Below are positions 33,966 to 44,595 of a stretch of 64,000 bases of DNA, in pieces. Source of the DNA: Okapia johnstoni (taxonomy: Eukaryota > Chordata > Mammalia > Artiodactyla > Giraffidae); contig CM044315.1 of NCBI GenBank assembly GCA_024291935.2, forward strand, positions 76,490,385 through 76,554,384, read 5' to 3'. The notes beneath the pieces were generated by a model. The model searched no databases. It was not told where the DNA came from and was given only the letters and a program-made list of their open reading frames with translations. Position 1 is the first letter of the stretch; the number at the start of each line of letters is the position of its first letter. Both the position numbers and the translations under genes were made by a program.

Positions 33966-34697
33966 TATGTCATGTCAATCCAGGTATATTTTAATGATGC
34001 CTGCTGTTTGCTGAGACCTGTTCTGGATGAGAGAAGATGAGGAGAAAAATCCTGATAGGGACTCCATAGAAAACTCTAGGCAATTTTCTCTCTGAGCTGT
34101 GTCTAGAGTCTGTCTTTTATTCTCCATGCCCACAGGCTGACCTCTCACTTCTCACCTGAACAGAAATCCTCTGCCTCTTCTTTGAGGCTCTCAAAGAGAC
34201 CATGCAAAGATGCCTGAGACACTGGCTCCCAGGCAGGCTGGGGTTAATGTAAGACTTAACACGCAGATTTGCCAGGAAGCATGTCTCTGAGTTCCCAACT
34301 TTGCCCAAATGGACCACATCAATCACTACTGAGACTTCCTTCTGAGGAAGTGAGGATAAGGGCCTGGTTATTTATGACAACCTCCTGAGGACTTTCCTCT
34401 GCCAACTGGGTTCCCCAGGAGGGGAGATGGCCGTTAAACTCCCCGCCTCTGCTATGCCCTTCTTTTTAAACAAGATCCCATTCTTCAAGAGGAGACCAAT
34501 GCCAAGAAAAGGAGGCCAAGAGAGGCACATAAATGGGGCAGAGAAGCTTACATTGAATCTGAGAGTTATTAGGAAAGTCACCTTGCCAACTGCCCAGCAA
34601 GGGCCCTAAGGTCCAGCTCAGGAGTGCCCGAAGCTGCATGGATAGAGACGCAGGCCTGAAACTAGGGTCAAATGTCTCCCCTACTCAGCCAAGGGTC
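33966..34697. other. No recognisable feature
   Basis: No exon-like frame and no repeat I can name. Confidence 0.35.
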
Positions 34698-34983
34698 TTT
34701 TTTTTTTTTTTTTTTGGCTGCACTGGGTCTTCATTGATACGCATGGGTTTTTCTCTAGTTGTGGCAAGCAGGGACTACTCTCAGTTGCAGTGCATGAGTT
34801 TCTTACTTCAGTGGCTTCTCTCGTTGCAGAGCAGGGGCTCTATAGAGCGTGTGGGCTTCAGTAGTTGTGACTCATGGGCTTAGCTGCTCTGCAGCCTGTG
34901 GAATCTTCCCAGACCACTGATTGAACCCTTGTCCTCTGCATTGGCAAGTGGATTCTTTACCACTGGACCATGAGGGAAGTCAC
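34698..34983 (-). mobile_element. CHR-type SINE, near full length
   Basis: Minus strand with T18 tail complement at 34698-34715, 'ggctgcactgggtcttcatt', repeated 'tagttgtg' blocks and the head ending 'ggaccatgagggaagtc'. About 285 bp, as for the longer CHR-2-like SINEs. Confidence 0.9.
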
Positions 34984-35229
34984 AACTGAGGGTCATTTTT
35001 TGCAGTCATTTTCATTTTCAAAACAAATTTCTGAGTAACAGAGATTTCTCAGAATCCTGCTTTTAGAAACCTTGAATACTGAAATTTCTTCTTGCAGAGT
35101 TCTTCCTTCTCCTAGAGCTGAGTTTTGTAATGAGGATGGAATTTCATTTTCTGGAATGAAGTATCTCAGAATTTTCTTCTGAGTAGACAAAGGAAGGATC
35201 ACTTCTCAAAATGTAGGCCAAGATAGAGC

Positions 35230-35345
35230 AGGAGAAACCCTCACAGCAACCCAAGGGAGGTAGATTTTATTACCTCTGTTTTGTAGATTAGCAGAGCACC
35301 AAAGAGTTAAAGCAGTTTGCGTTAGCAAACTGAAATCGTGGTTAA
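35230..35345. mobile_element. MIR/L2-type fragment
   Basis: Contains 'tacctctgttttgtagatta' and 'aagagttaaagcagtttgcg' wording. It includes a perfect 8-bp stem with 4-base loop (cagtttgcgttagcaaactg, 35318-35337), likely incidental. Confidence 0.5.
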
Positions 35346-35378
35346 TCCATCTGAATGACTTAAGAATTAAAAGAACCG

Positions 35379-35708
35379 GACCTCTATGGTGGCCCAGTGG
35401 TTAAGAATCCTCCTGCCAATACAGGAGACACGGGTTTGATTCCTGGTCCAGGAAGATTCCACATGCTGTGAGGCAACTAAGTCCATGTACCACAACTGCT
35501 GAGCCCACACTCTAGAGGACACATGCTGCAACTCCTGAAGCCCCTGCGCCCTAGAACCAGTGCTCTGCAACAAGATAAGCCACGGCAATGAGAAGCCCAC
35601 ACACCACAACTAAAGAGTAGCCACCGCTTGCCGCAACTAGAGAGAGTCTGCACACAGCAGCAAAGACTGAGGGCAGCCAAAAAAATATTTTTAATAAATA
35701 AAAATTTA
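35379..35708 (+). mobile_element. CHR-type SINE, full length
   Basis: Plus strand from the head 'tatggtggcccagtggttaa' with box-B-like 'gggtttgattcctggtcca', through repeated 'caactaa'/'ctgcaactcctgaagccc' modules to an A-rich (aataaataaaa) tail. Confidence 0.92.
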
Positions 35709-36025
35709 AGCAGTAAAAGAGCATATATTAATAGATAGAGACCAAAACACTACCTTTATTGGCCAGAGCTGGAGACAGACGTGTCTCAAGACAGATCCTA
35801 GAGGGATGCTCAGCAGGTCTGCTCCCCTTCTTCCTGGCCATCAGCCTCTACACATTCCAGTCTTGTTCCCTGGTGGACATGGCCATGTGACCTAGTTCTA
35901 GCCAGTGGACTGTGGGCAGAACTGCTGTGCACCACTTGCAGGCAAGACTCATAGGCTCCCACATGTAATTCTCTATTCCCCCACTCTTCTTTATCTCCTG
36001 GTAGAATGTCCCAACAGGATTTTCT

Positions 36026-36232
36026 TTTTAACCTCAGCACTATTGGCATTTGTAGCCAGACAATTCTTTGCCATGGAGCCTTCCCATGCATTATAGGATA
36101 TCAAGAGCATTTCTGATCTCTACCCATGAGATACCAATAGCATCCCCACTTGCCAATGTGGCAACCAAAATGTCTCCAGACACTTTCAAAGGTCATCTGA
36201 AGGGCAGAATCAACCCCTGTTGAGAACTGCTG
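36026..36232 (-). mobile_element. MER20 hAT element
   Basis: Reverse orientation: 'aacctcagcactattggcat' at left through 'caaaatgtctccagacactt' to 'ttgagaactgct' at right, the MER20 terminus complement. Near full length (about 200 bp). MER20 copies elsewhere have been co-opted as enhancers of decidual genes; nothing in this sequence alone says that of this copy. Confidence 0.82.
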
Positions 36233-37149
36233 CTTCTACAAGATGCCAAAGACACACAGTGGAAGAAACTTGGATCCTGAATGACTGCATGGAGCAGAGC
36301 ACCCATCTCACATTTGTCAGTAACATGAGCAAGAAACTTTTACTGCATAAAGCCACTTCAATTTAGGAGCTGTTGATTCAAAAGTAGCTTCCTCTGACTA
36401 ATATATTACTGCTAAAGGCTCCCCATAAATAGACAGACTTATCCACCCAGATGGAGTACTCAGACCACTGCCTACATGGCTTGGGCCCAAGAGGAACAGC
36501 AGTAAGTTACTTCCTATGGGTAGATGGTGCACAAGATAAAGAAAATGACAGAGCTGAGTTCTACATGCTTAGAACTTCTGCCCGAATTCACCATAAAGTC
36601 ACTTCTCATCCATAAAAGCAGAAAAAATCTGTAATGTGCTTGGAAGAAAAGCTTTCTTCTCGAAAACTCCCTACTCATGAAACCAAGAGGCTCTGCACAG
36701 GGAAACTCAAGAGCCCACTTGTCTTTTTCTAACCCAAGAAGATCTGCTCAGTACAAAAGATAGCCTGTACTCTGCTCAGTACAAAGTATGGCCTGAGTTC
36801 TAATTTTCCCTCTAAATGCTTTATCTTACTTTGTTATTGAAGTCAAGGTTCAGGCTTTCGCCAAAGTCAGCGCTGGCCTCACATTGTGACCACGGTCCAG
36901 GTGTAGCCCAGCAAGCACAGGACTTGTTCTGTGACAAAAACGTAGAATGCACCAGAAGAGTAAAACCCACAGCCTTGATCTGAATTAACTGGTGGATTTT
37001 GTCAAGAGCTCCCATCATACAATTCATTTCCTTTCTCCATTGTCCTTTATATTTCCATTTACTAAATAGCCCAGTGATATACTGCCTGCTTCACATAAAG
37101 CTGTCAAAGGAATGCTGTGAGTGACCTTAGTCCAGGAGAGGCAGATCAG
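36233..37149. other. No gene; small tandem duplication
   Basis: A 28-30 bp unit starting ctgctcagtacaaa occurs twice in tandem (about 36744-36772 and 36773-36800), diverged by a few bases. Otherwise unassigned. Confidence 0.5.
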
Positions 37150-37290
37150 TGGAAGGGAAATAACTGGCTGGAAGTCAAAAAACACAGATTTGTGTCCAGA
37201 TCTGATCTGTCACTAACTGATTGTTCCAAACTGGACCTCTTCTCAAGACCTCTGTTTCCTCAACATAAAGTAAAAACACTAGATTGAGCA
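37150..37290 (+). mobile_element. MIR SINE
   Basis: Order of MIR: 'ggctggaagtcaaaaaacac', 'ccagatctgatctgtcacta', 'gacctctgtttcctcaacat'. Confidence 0.65.
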
Positions 37291-37558
37291 TCTCATAATT
37301 TTACTGTTAACTGCACTGGTAAGCATTAAATTGAGATCTTGTTTATATCTCTATTGTTAATTGTAACTATGTGCCTTTTCCTCCCCCATCTCCTGCATGC
37401 CCAGCTCAAGCCTTGGATGCTGTTGTACTCAACAAAAGTTGCAATAGTTTCTCACAGGTCCTCATTCTTCTAGACCCTCCCCCAGCCCCAATCTATTCTA
37501 TGGTGAAAGAGACTGAATTAGATACAGTCCTAGGTCCCTTTGAGCTAAGGTTCTAGTA

Positions 37559-38735
37559 CAGTAAGTCCCCCATGTACGAACAAGTTCCATCCTGAAAGTC
37601 CGTTTGTAAGTCCAATAAAGTTATCCTAGGTATCCAACTAACACAATTGGCTATATAGTGCTATACTGTAATAGGTTTATAATACTTTTCACACGAATAA
37701 TACATAAAAAACAAACACAAAAAATAAAGAAAACATTTTTAATCTTATAGTGAAGTGCCTTGAAAAGTACAGTAGAACACTACAACAGCTGGCTTACAGG
37801 TCCTGGCATCAAGTGAACAGGCAAGAAGAGTTACTGAGGAGAAGATGGAGGGAAGGTGAAAGATGATAGAGATGAAAGATTGTCAGCAATAGGAGATGGA
37901 GGGCAAGCTGCAATATCACTCATGCCTGACACAGATGGCACAGGTTCTGGTTCCTTGCTGCACTGAATTCTACTTACCCTCTTGAAAAAATGATCCAGTG
38001 ATGTCTGAGTGCCTGCATGCTAAGTCGCTTCAGTCGTGTCCAACTCTGTGACCATATGGACTGTAGCCCACTAGGCTCCTCTGTCCATGGGATTTCTCAG
38101 GCAAGAATACTGGAGTGGGTTGCCATGCCCTCCTCCAGGGGATCTTCCTGACCCAGGGATTGAACCCACGTCTCTTATGCTTCCTGCATTGGCAGGAGGG
38201 TTCTTTACCACTAGTGCCACCTGGGAAGCCCAGTGTTTAGGTGGTAGCTCTTTATCTCTTGTCATAGATGACATGGTAGCACTGGACTGCATTCTGAATG
38301 GCTGCTGTGACCTTCGTGTACCATTCTATATTTGAGTCCTTTGCCTCAAAAATGAATAGTGCCTCCTCAGATAAAAGAAATCCCCTAGGCATCTCCAGAA
38401 TCTCTTTGATTCTTCAGTTACTTCTTCCTCTTGTCTCTCTATATCCTTTCTCTGAGTGTCCAGTTCCATCAGATCTTAACTAGTAATCTCCTTGTGGTAC
38501 ACAGCACGGAGTTCAGTGAAGCCATCCTCTTGCAGATCTAGCTTGAAATAAAGATACTGTACTATTGTACTCTGTATAGTACTGGACGGTAAATCACACA
38601 TAACCACTTGTGGAGGGTGCACACACATGACAATGTACACAAGACATGTGAAATAACTTGTAACTGGACACACAAACACATGTTCGCATCTTTGAAAGTT
38701 CACAACTTGAAGTTTCGTGTGTCAGGGACTTGTTG
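37559..38735 (-). mobile_element. Tigger/pogo-type DNA transposon remnant, split by Bov-tA
   Basis: Left end cagtaagtcccccatgtacg and right end 'gtgtgtcagggacttgttg' are imperfect inverted terminal repeats. A TA precedes the left end, but the right TA is lost. On the minus strand, near 37975-38012, sequence reads SLDHFFKR, like the LxxFF motif near the C-terminus of Tigger transposases, followed by a serine/proline-rich tail. Upstream of it (38235-38480) lies more diverged transposase-like sequence. The catalytic DDE region is absent. At about 1.0 kb without the SINE it is an internally deleted copy. Confidence 0.78.
38015..38230 (-). mobile_element. Bov-tA SINE nested in the Tigger element
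   Basis: Minus-strand full Bov-tA (left end 'gctaagtcgcttcagtcgtg', right end 'gccacctgggaagccc'). Flanking 'tgtctgagt' and 'tgtttaggt' look like a diverged target duplication. Confidence 0.9.
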
Positions 38736-38912
38736 GGATTTATATCTTTAATATTCTAGATCATAAGCTAAATATCTGGGAGCCTAGAATTCTAAAGGGC
38801 TAGGAGTCTTAAATTCTAAAGTATTAACAGTCTAGAATTCTAAGTATAACTTGAATTTCTCCAGGAAATATATTAAGAAAGTGGAAGATGCTAGTATTGC
38901 AGACCCATTACG
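38736..38912 (+). repeat. 'attcta'-rich stretch, related to the duplicated unit at 39633 and 40784
   Basis: Holds several 'tagaattcta' repeats and ends with 'agtggaagatgctag' at about 38880-38896, a string also found in the units near 39740 and, shortened, at 42555. May be a third, more decayed copy of the local duplicate. Confidence 0.5.
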
Positions 38913-39046
38913 TGGCATCACCAACTCAATGGACATGAGTTTGAGCAAGCTCTGGGAGTTGATGATGGACAGGGAAACCTGGCATGCTGCAGTCCATGGG
39001 CTTGCAAAGAGCTGAACATAACTGAGCGACTGAATTGAACTGAATA
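38913..39046 (+). mobile_element. BovB 3' tail
   Basis: Plus strand: 'ggcatcaccaactcaatgga' to 'ctgaattgaactgaa'. About 134 bp, inserted right after the 'gatgctag' string of the local repeat. Confidence 0.9.
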
Positions 39047-39348
39047 ACTCAAAAATTCATGGCTTCTGCCCCTATAGGCATATTTCTCATAGGTAGCTCA
39101 TATGGCCTCCTCATGACACATTTGGTCAGCTAGAAGGCAGCACCTTCTGGGCCTTTCACTGGGTCATTTAGCAAATGGAAATACAAAAGACAACGAAGGA
39201 AGGAAATGGATTGCCCTTTTTCACCCTCCTGCCAAGTTGACATACACCAGTTAGTGATGTATGTTCAGCCTCATCTAAACCTCAGAGGTAGGTGGAGGCC
39301 TGGATGCAGAATACTTATCATTAATATTGAAGTCCTCCATATTTCAGG

Positions 39349-39621
39349 GTCGGAGAAGGCAATGGCACCCCACTCCAGTACTCTTGCCTGGAAAATCCCA
39401 TGGATAGGAGGAGCCTGGTGGGCTACAGTCCATGGGGTCGCAAAGAGTCGGACACAACGGAGCAACTTCACTTTCACTTTTCCCTTTCATGCACTGGAGA
39501 AGGAAATGGCAACCCACTCCAGTATTCTTGCCTGGAGAGTCCCAGGGATGGGAGCCTGGTGGGCTGCCGTCTATGGGGTTGCACAGAGTTGGAAACAACT
39601 GAAGCGACTTAGCAGTAGCAG
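39349..39621 (+). mobile_element. Bov-A2 SINE with target-site duplication
   Basis: Plus-strand dimeric Bov-A2 ('gtcggagaaggcaatggcac' to 'cgacttagcagtagcag'), flanked by catatttcagg at 39338-39348 and 39622-39632. The 157-, 121- and 84-codon frames over it are SINE sequence. Confidence 0.95.
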
Positions 39622-39632
39622 CATATTTCAGG

Positions 39633-39765
39633 TTTTAAAAACCCAAGTTTCTCACAATTTACAGTTTGAAGATTCTTAGATGTTAATAGTGTAGGCAGAA
39701 AAGTTTTTTTTTTAGATTCTGAAATACTATGATTCTAAGATAGTGGAAGATGCTAGATGCCTCCC
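39633..39765 (+). repeat. Local direct repeat, copy 1
   Basis: From 'ttttaaaaacccaagtttct' through 'ttaatagtgtaggcagaaa' and 'agattctgaaatactatgat' to 'agtggaagatgctaga'. Recurs at 40784-40851 plus 42504-42570 with about 85-90 percent identity by eye, including the 'ctccatatttc' just upstream of the Bov-A2. Confidence 0.85.
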
Positions 39766-40004
39766 TCTGGGAGGCTCTGGGATGAAGGAGGCAAGAAGGC
39801 CTGAGCCAGTTCAGAGTAAGGTTTTGGGAGGCAGTAACGGGCCTCAGGGGTGAATACGATCATCTGGATAGTGTTATAGACACAGGGCAGAAGGAAGGAC
39901 AATCAAGTGTCCATGGTAGTCACATCCTAGGGGGCTTCCCAGAACCCTGGCAAGCAATGAGAACCAGTTTAACAGCTTCCAACCAAATGTGTTATTTATT
40001 TTAT

Positions 40005-40202
40005 GAAAGTGAAAGTAAAAGCTGCTCAGTCATGTCCAACTCTTTGTGACCCCATGGACTGTAGTCCATGGAATTCTCCAGGCCAGGATACTGGAGTGGG
40101 TAGCCCTTCCCTTCTCCAAGGGATCTTCCCAAATCAGGGATCAAACCCAGGTCTCCCGCATTGCAGGTGGATTCTTTACCAGCTGAGCCACAAGGGAAGC
40201 CC
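40005..40202 (-). mobile_element. Bov-tA SINE with target-site duplication
   Basis: Minus strand, flanked by tatttattttat at 39993-40004 and 40203-40214. Complete head ('gagccacaagggaagccc'). Confidence 0.93.
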
Positions 40203-40397
40203 TATTTATTTTATAAGTAACTGTAAATAGCAAAATAAAACCAAGAATTTGCATCCATGAGCAGACCCCAGAGTTTTTCAAGCTGCTTGCAGCTGTACAT
40301 TGAGGGGTTCTCCTCCCATGGATGACAGTAGACCCCCAGCCTCCTACAGATCTGGTCTCCCAGAGTTTGGAGTTTTGGAAGTTTGACCCTTGGCTGC

Positions 40398-40659
40398 TGA
40401 AGCTGAAGCTCCGATACTTTGGCTACCTGATGAGAGGAGCCAACTCATTGAACAAGACCCCTTTTCAGGGCTGGACCTGAGAAAGATTGAGGGCAGGAGG
40501 AGAAGTGGGCAACACAGGATGAGATGGCTGGAAGGCATCACTGACTCAATAGACATGAGTTTGAGCAAACTCGGGAGATAGTGAAGGACAGGGGAGCCTG
40601 GCATGCTGCAGTCCATGGGGTGGCAAGGAGTCTGACACAACTGAGCAACTGAACAACAA
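40398..40659 (+). mobile_element. BovB 3' end with target-site duplication
   Basis: Plus-strand BovB tail from 'tgaagctgaagctccgatac' to 'gcaactgaacaacaa', flanked by cttggctgc at 40389-40397 and 40660-40668. The same 3' end type as Bov SINEs ending in (aac)n. Confidence 0.9.
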
Positions 40660-40686
40660 CTTGGCTGCCCACTCCTCTGACTCTGG

Positions 40687-40758
40687 AAAGTGAAAGTGAA
40701 AGTCACTCAGTCGTGTCCAACTCTTTGAGACCCCATGGACTATACAGTTGAGCCACAT
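40687..40758 (-). mobile_element. Bov-A fragment
   Basis: Short minus-strand piece ('cactcagtcgtgtccaactc') joined directly to the complement of a tRNA-like head ('agttgagccacatgg'); an internally deleted Bov-tA. Confidence 0.8.
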
Positions 40759-40783
40759 GGAATTTTAAACATTTAAACTCCAT

Positions 40784-40851
40784 ATTTCTGGTTTTAAAAT
40801 CCCTAGTTTCTCATAATTTACAGTCTGAATATTCTTGGATATTAATAGTGT
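40784..40851 (+). repeat. Local direct repeat, copy 2 (left part)
   Basis: Matches 39633-39697: 'cctagtttctcataatttac' then 'attaatagtgt'. The copy is then split by the BovB and continues at 42504-42570. Confidence 0.85.
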
Positions 40852-42495
40852 GGACCTAACAGAAGCACACGATATTAAGAAGAGGTGGCAAGAATACACA
40901 GAAGAACTGTACAAAAGAGATCTTCATGACTCAGATAATCACGATGGTGTGACCACTCACCTAGAGCCAGACGTCCTGGAATGTGAAGCCAGGTGGGCCT
41001 TAGGAAGCATCACTACCAATAAAGCTAGTGGAGGTGAAGGAATTCCAGTTGAGCTATTTCAAATCCTAAAAGATTATGCTGTGAAAGTGCTGCATTCAAC
41101 ATGCCAGCAAATTTAGAAAACTCAGCAGTGGCCACAGGACTGGAAAAGGTCAGTTTTCATTCCAATCCCAAAGAAAGGCAATACCAAAAATGCTCAAACT
41201 ACCGCACAGTTCCACTCATCTCACACACTAGTAAAGTAATGCTCAAAATTCTCCAAGCCAGGCTTCAGCAATACGTGAACTGTGAACTTCCAGATGTTCA
41301 AGCTGGTTTTAGATAAGGCAGAGGAACCAGAGATCAAATTGCCAACATCCGCTGGATCATCGAGAAAGCAAGAGAGTTCCAGAAAAACATCTATTTCTGC
41401 TTTATTGACTATGCCAAAGCCTTTGACTGTGTGGATCACAATAAACTGTGGAAAATTCTGAAAGAGATGGGAATACCAGACCACCTGACCTGCCTCTTGA
41501 GAAAACTGTATGCAGGTCAGGAAGCAACAGTTAGAACTGGACATGGAACAACAGACTGGTTCCAAATAGGAAAAAGAGTATATCAAGGTTGTATATTGTC
41601 ACCCTGCTTATTTAACTTATATGCAGCGTACATCATGAGAAATGCTCGGTTGGAAGAAGCACAAGCTGGAATGAAGATTGCTGGGAGAAATATCAATAAC
41701 CTCAGATATGCAGATGACACCACCCTTATGGTAGAAAGTGAAGAAGAACTAAAGAGCCTCGTGATGAAAATGAAAGAGGAGAGTGAAAAAGTTGGCTTGA
41801 AGCTCAACACTCAGAAAACTAAGATCATGGCATCTGGTCCCATCACTTCATGGCAAATAGATGCAGAAACAGTGGAAACAGTGGAAACAGTGTCAGACTT
41901 TATTTTTGGGGGCTCCAAAATCACTGCAAATGGTGAGTGCCGCCATGAAATTAAAAGATGCTTACTCCTTGGAAGGAAAGTTATGTCCAACCTAGATAGC
42001 ATATTAAAAAGCAGAGACATTACTTTGTCAACAAAGGTCCATCTAGTCAAGGCTATGGTTTTTCCAGTGGTCATGTATGGATGCAAGAGTTGGACTGTAA
42101 AGAAAGCTGAGCACCAAAGAATTGATGCTTTTGAACTGTGGTATTGGAGAAGACTCTTGAGGGTCCCTTGGACTGCAAGGAGATCCAACCAGTCCATCCT
42201 AAAGGAGATCAGTCCTGGGTGTTCATTGGAAGGACTGATGTTGAAGCTGAGATTCCAATACTTTGGACACCTGATGCGAAGAGCTGACTCATTTGAAAAG
42301 ACCCTGAAGCTGGGAAAGATTGAGGGTGGGAGGAGAAGGGGACGGCAGAGGATGAGATGGTTGGATAGCATCACCAACTCAATGGACATGAGTTTGGGTA
42401 GACTCCGGGAGTTGGTGATGGACAGAGAGGCCTGGCGTGCTGTGGTTCATGGAGTCACAAAGAGTCAGACATGACTGAGCGACTGAGCTGAACTG
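40852..42495 (+). mobile_element. BovB LINE, largest copy of the window (RT to 3' end)
   Basis: 1.64 kb of the roughly 3.2-kb BovB, 5' truncated in the ORF before the RT domain. Flanked by aatagtgt at 40844-40851 and 42496-42503. A reading frame follows the RT: '[13 protein letters not shown]' (motif A region, about 41401-41440), '[12 protein letters not shown]' (motif B, about 41587-41622) and '[10 protein letters not shown]' (motif C with the YADD catalytic pair, about 41698-41727). The last 347 codons (41431-42474) are uninterrupted. Upstream the frame is broken by a TAG at 41112-41114 region, a 1-bp deletion near 41186 and TAA at 41314-41316, and the endonuclease domain is missing, so it cannot mobilise itself. 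It ends with ctgagctgaactg. Low divergence from other BovB copies suggests a moderately recent insertion. Confidence 0.95.
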
Positions 42496-42503
42496 AATAG
42501 TGT

Positions 42504-42570
42504 AGACAGAAATTTTTCTTTTTAGATTCTGAAATACTGTGATTCTAGGAGAGTGGAAGATCTCTTAAAT
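42504..42570 (+). repeat. Local direct repeat, copy 2 (right part)
   Basis: Matches 39698-39755: 'agacagaaatttttcttttt', 'agattctgaaatactgtgat' and 'gagagtggaagat'. Together with 40784-40851 it is one unit interrupted by BovB. Confidence 0.85.
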
Positions 42571-42584
42571 CTTCCCAGAGATTT

Positions 42585-42783
42585 GGGATTTTCCCAAACT
42601 AGAGATAAAACCCATGTCTCCCGCATTGCAGGTGGATTCTTTACCAGCTGAGCCACAAAGGAAGCCCAAGAATACTGGAGTGGGTAGCCTATCCCTTCTC
42701 CAGTGATCTTCCTGACCCAGGAATCGAACCGGGGTCTCCTCCATTGCAGGTGGATTCTCTACCACCTGAGCTATCAGGGAAGG
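42585..42783 (-). mobile_element. Two Bov-tA heads in tandem
   Basis: 42585-42667 and 42668-42783 each end in the complement of a tRNA-like head ('gagccacaaaggaagccc' and 'gagctatcagggaag'). The first lacks most of the Bov-A body. SINE-into-SINE insertion or unequal exchange would give this. Confidence 0.85.
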
Positions 42784-43069
42784 GTAGGAAAGGCCTGGAA
42801 GTCTTCAGAGTAGCAGAAATGGTTTAGGCTTGTGTCAGGAAACTGAAGCCTGACCTAAATCTCATGTTTCCTAAGAAGCCCAGGAGGCTGGCAGAGATTC
42901 CTGGCCCAACACATCTCAGATCCAGGAGCACCCCCTGCAGCCAGAAGCAGTGAAGTCTCAGCTTGGAGGAAGTTAACCGCAGAAACAGTATTTTCTCTGC
43001 TCAGCAAGGCTGGGCCTGCAACAGAAATAACTCCAGTATACTATCTGGTGCTATAGAGAAGTTTTGGCA

Positions 43070-43150
43070 AATACCTTTATCAACCAATCAGTTGGATTTA
43101 CTAAGTACCTATTATGTGCCAGCCACCATGGGGACAGGAGGGTCTTTTAT
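43070..43150 (+). mobile_element. L2 3' fragment
   Basis: 'ttactaagtacctattatgt' and 'gccagccaccatggggacag' wording. Short. Confidence 0.5.
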
Positions 43151-43152
43151 TC

Positions 43153-43317
43153 TTTTTTTTTTTTTTTTTTAAACAATGGCTCATTTGAAAAGCACTTTTT
43201 TTTTTTTTGGCCATGCCATGTATATCATGTGGGATCTTAATTCCCCGACCAGGATGAAATCTGTACCCCCTGCAGAGGAAGTGCGGTGTCTTAATCACGG
43301 GACTGCCAGGGAAGCCT
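43153..43317 (-). mobile_element. CHR-type SINE with two poly-T tracts
   Basis: T18 at 43153-43170 and T13 at 43196-43208, then 'ggccatgccatgtatatcat' and the head complement at right ('gactgccagggaagcc'). The spacer between the T tracts may be part of an earlier tail or a target duplication. Confidence 0.8.
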
Positions 43318-43904
43318 TTCACTCTTGAAGACCTCACACAGGCTAGTGCCTCAAGACAAATCCCCAGACGATAGACTGGTCTTCACGTCTTTTACACACC
43401 AACCCCATGTTCCTTTCCAATCTCACATCTGGCCCTCTCTATTGTAAACCCTGCTGGTTCCGCCATATTACACATCACACCAGCACAGCTGTCTGCACTC
43501 CCCATTCCTCCAGCTGGAATATCCTCACCCCCTTCTGATGCTCACTTCCTCAAACTCAGGACTAGCTCAAATGTCTCCTCCTCCTCTGTGAATCCAGCTC
43601 TAATGCCCCACATGCTCAGGACACCCTTCTTTGAGTTCCCATCATATTCATTCAAGTGTCATTCTCCCCAGTAGACCTCAGTTTTTCTCTTGTCTGTAAC
43701 CCCAGTTCTTTGCACAGGGCCTGGAACAATATTTTATTTAGGATATGTGCAGTCATGGGGGAGTGGAAAGTGTTCAAAGCACGTCTGAATAAAGTGGAAG
43801 AATCTGTGCAGATTTGGTGAAAGCAGAGTGACATCTAACTGGACAGCAAGAGTGAGACAAGAAGAGAGATGGTACAGGCCTTTCAATCCCAGAGAGATGC
43901 ACAG
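43318..43904. other. No recognisable gene
   Basis: Possible L2 trace near 43690-43740. Nothing else. Confidence 0.35.
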
Positions 43905-44100
43905 GCTTTATGGCTGGTTCCACTCTTTACTAACCGGATGAACATAAGCAGATGACGTTATTAACCGCATTGTCTCCTCTGTAAAATGGGGGTAGTTGTG
44001 AGGATTAAATGAGTTAATACAGATATACTACTTAGAACAGTATCTGGCACTTCATAAGAATTCAGAAAATATTAACTTTGTTAGTAGTAATAGTAACAGG
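43905..44100 (+). mobile_element. MIR SINE
   Basis: 'attgtctcctctgtaaaatg', 'gtgaggattaaatgagttaa', 'gaacagtatctggcacttca': a typical MIR right half. Confidence 0.82.
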
Positions 44101-44167
44101 AGAAAGAGAAGTGCTAGGGGTTATAGCATCATTGTCTAGTGTATGAGGAAAACAGAAGGTCTTGCTG

Positions 44168-44376
44168 TATGTGTGTGCTCAGCCGCTCGGTCATGTCTGA
44201 CTCTTTGTAACCCTGTGGACTGTAGCGCACTGAACTTCTCTGTCCATGAGATACTCAAGGCAAGAATACTGGAATAAGTTGCCATTTCCTCATCCAGGGG
44301 AACTTCCCAAACCAGGGATCAAACCCGAGTCCCCGGCTTTGCCGGGTGGATTTATCACTGAGCCACCTGGGAAACT
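44168..44376 (-). mobile_element. Bov-tA SINE with 13-bp target-site duplication
   Basis: Minus strand, flanked by gaaggtcttgctg at 44155-44167 and 44377-44389, perfect. Confidence 0.95.
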
Positions 44377-44595
44377 GAAGGTCTTGCTGGCCAGGGTGGA
44401 ACAGGGTTGCCTTCTAATGGAAAATGGAGCTTCCTCACCCCTTCCAAAGTGCCCTGAGTGGACAAACCTCAAGTGCATTCCTGAGTCACAGAGTAGGGGT
44501 AGAGCTCGCACTTGCTGACAAGTGCTCAAGCTGTCATGTGACATGGTCCGTTTGGGATGTAATTCCTTATCAATTCCAGTCCTGAGCCCCTGAGC

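Noticed and set aside
35318..35337. Perfect 8-bp stem, 4-base loop
   Set aside because: Short, inside an old repeat, no U-run after it; expected by chance in 64 kb.
41811..42389. 192-codon minus frame
   Set aside because: Antisense shadow of the BovB RT frame.
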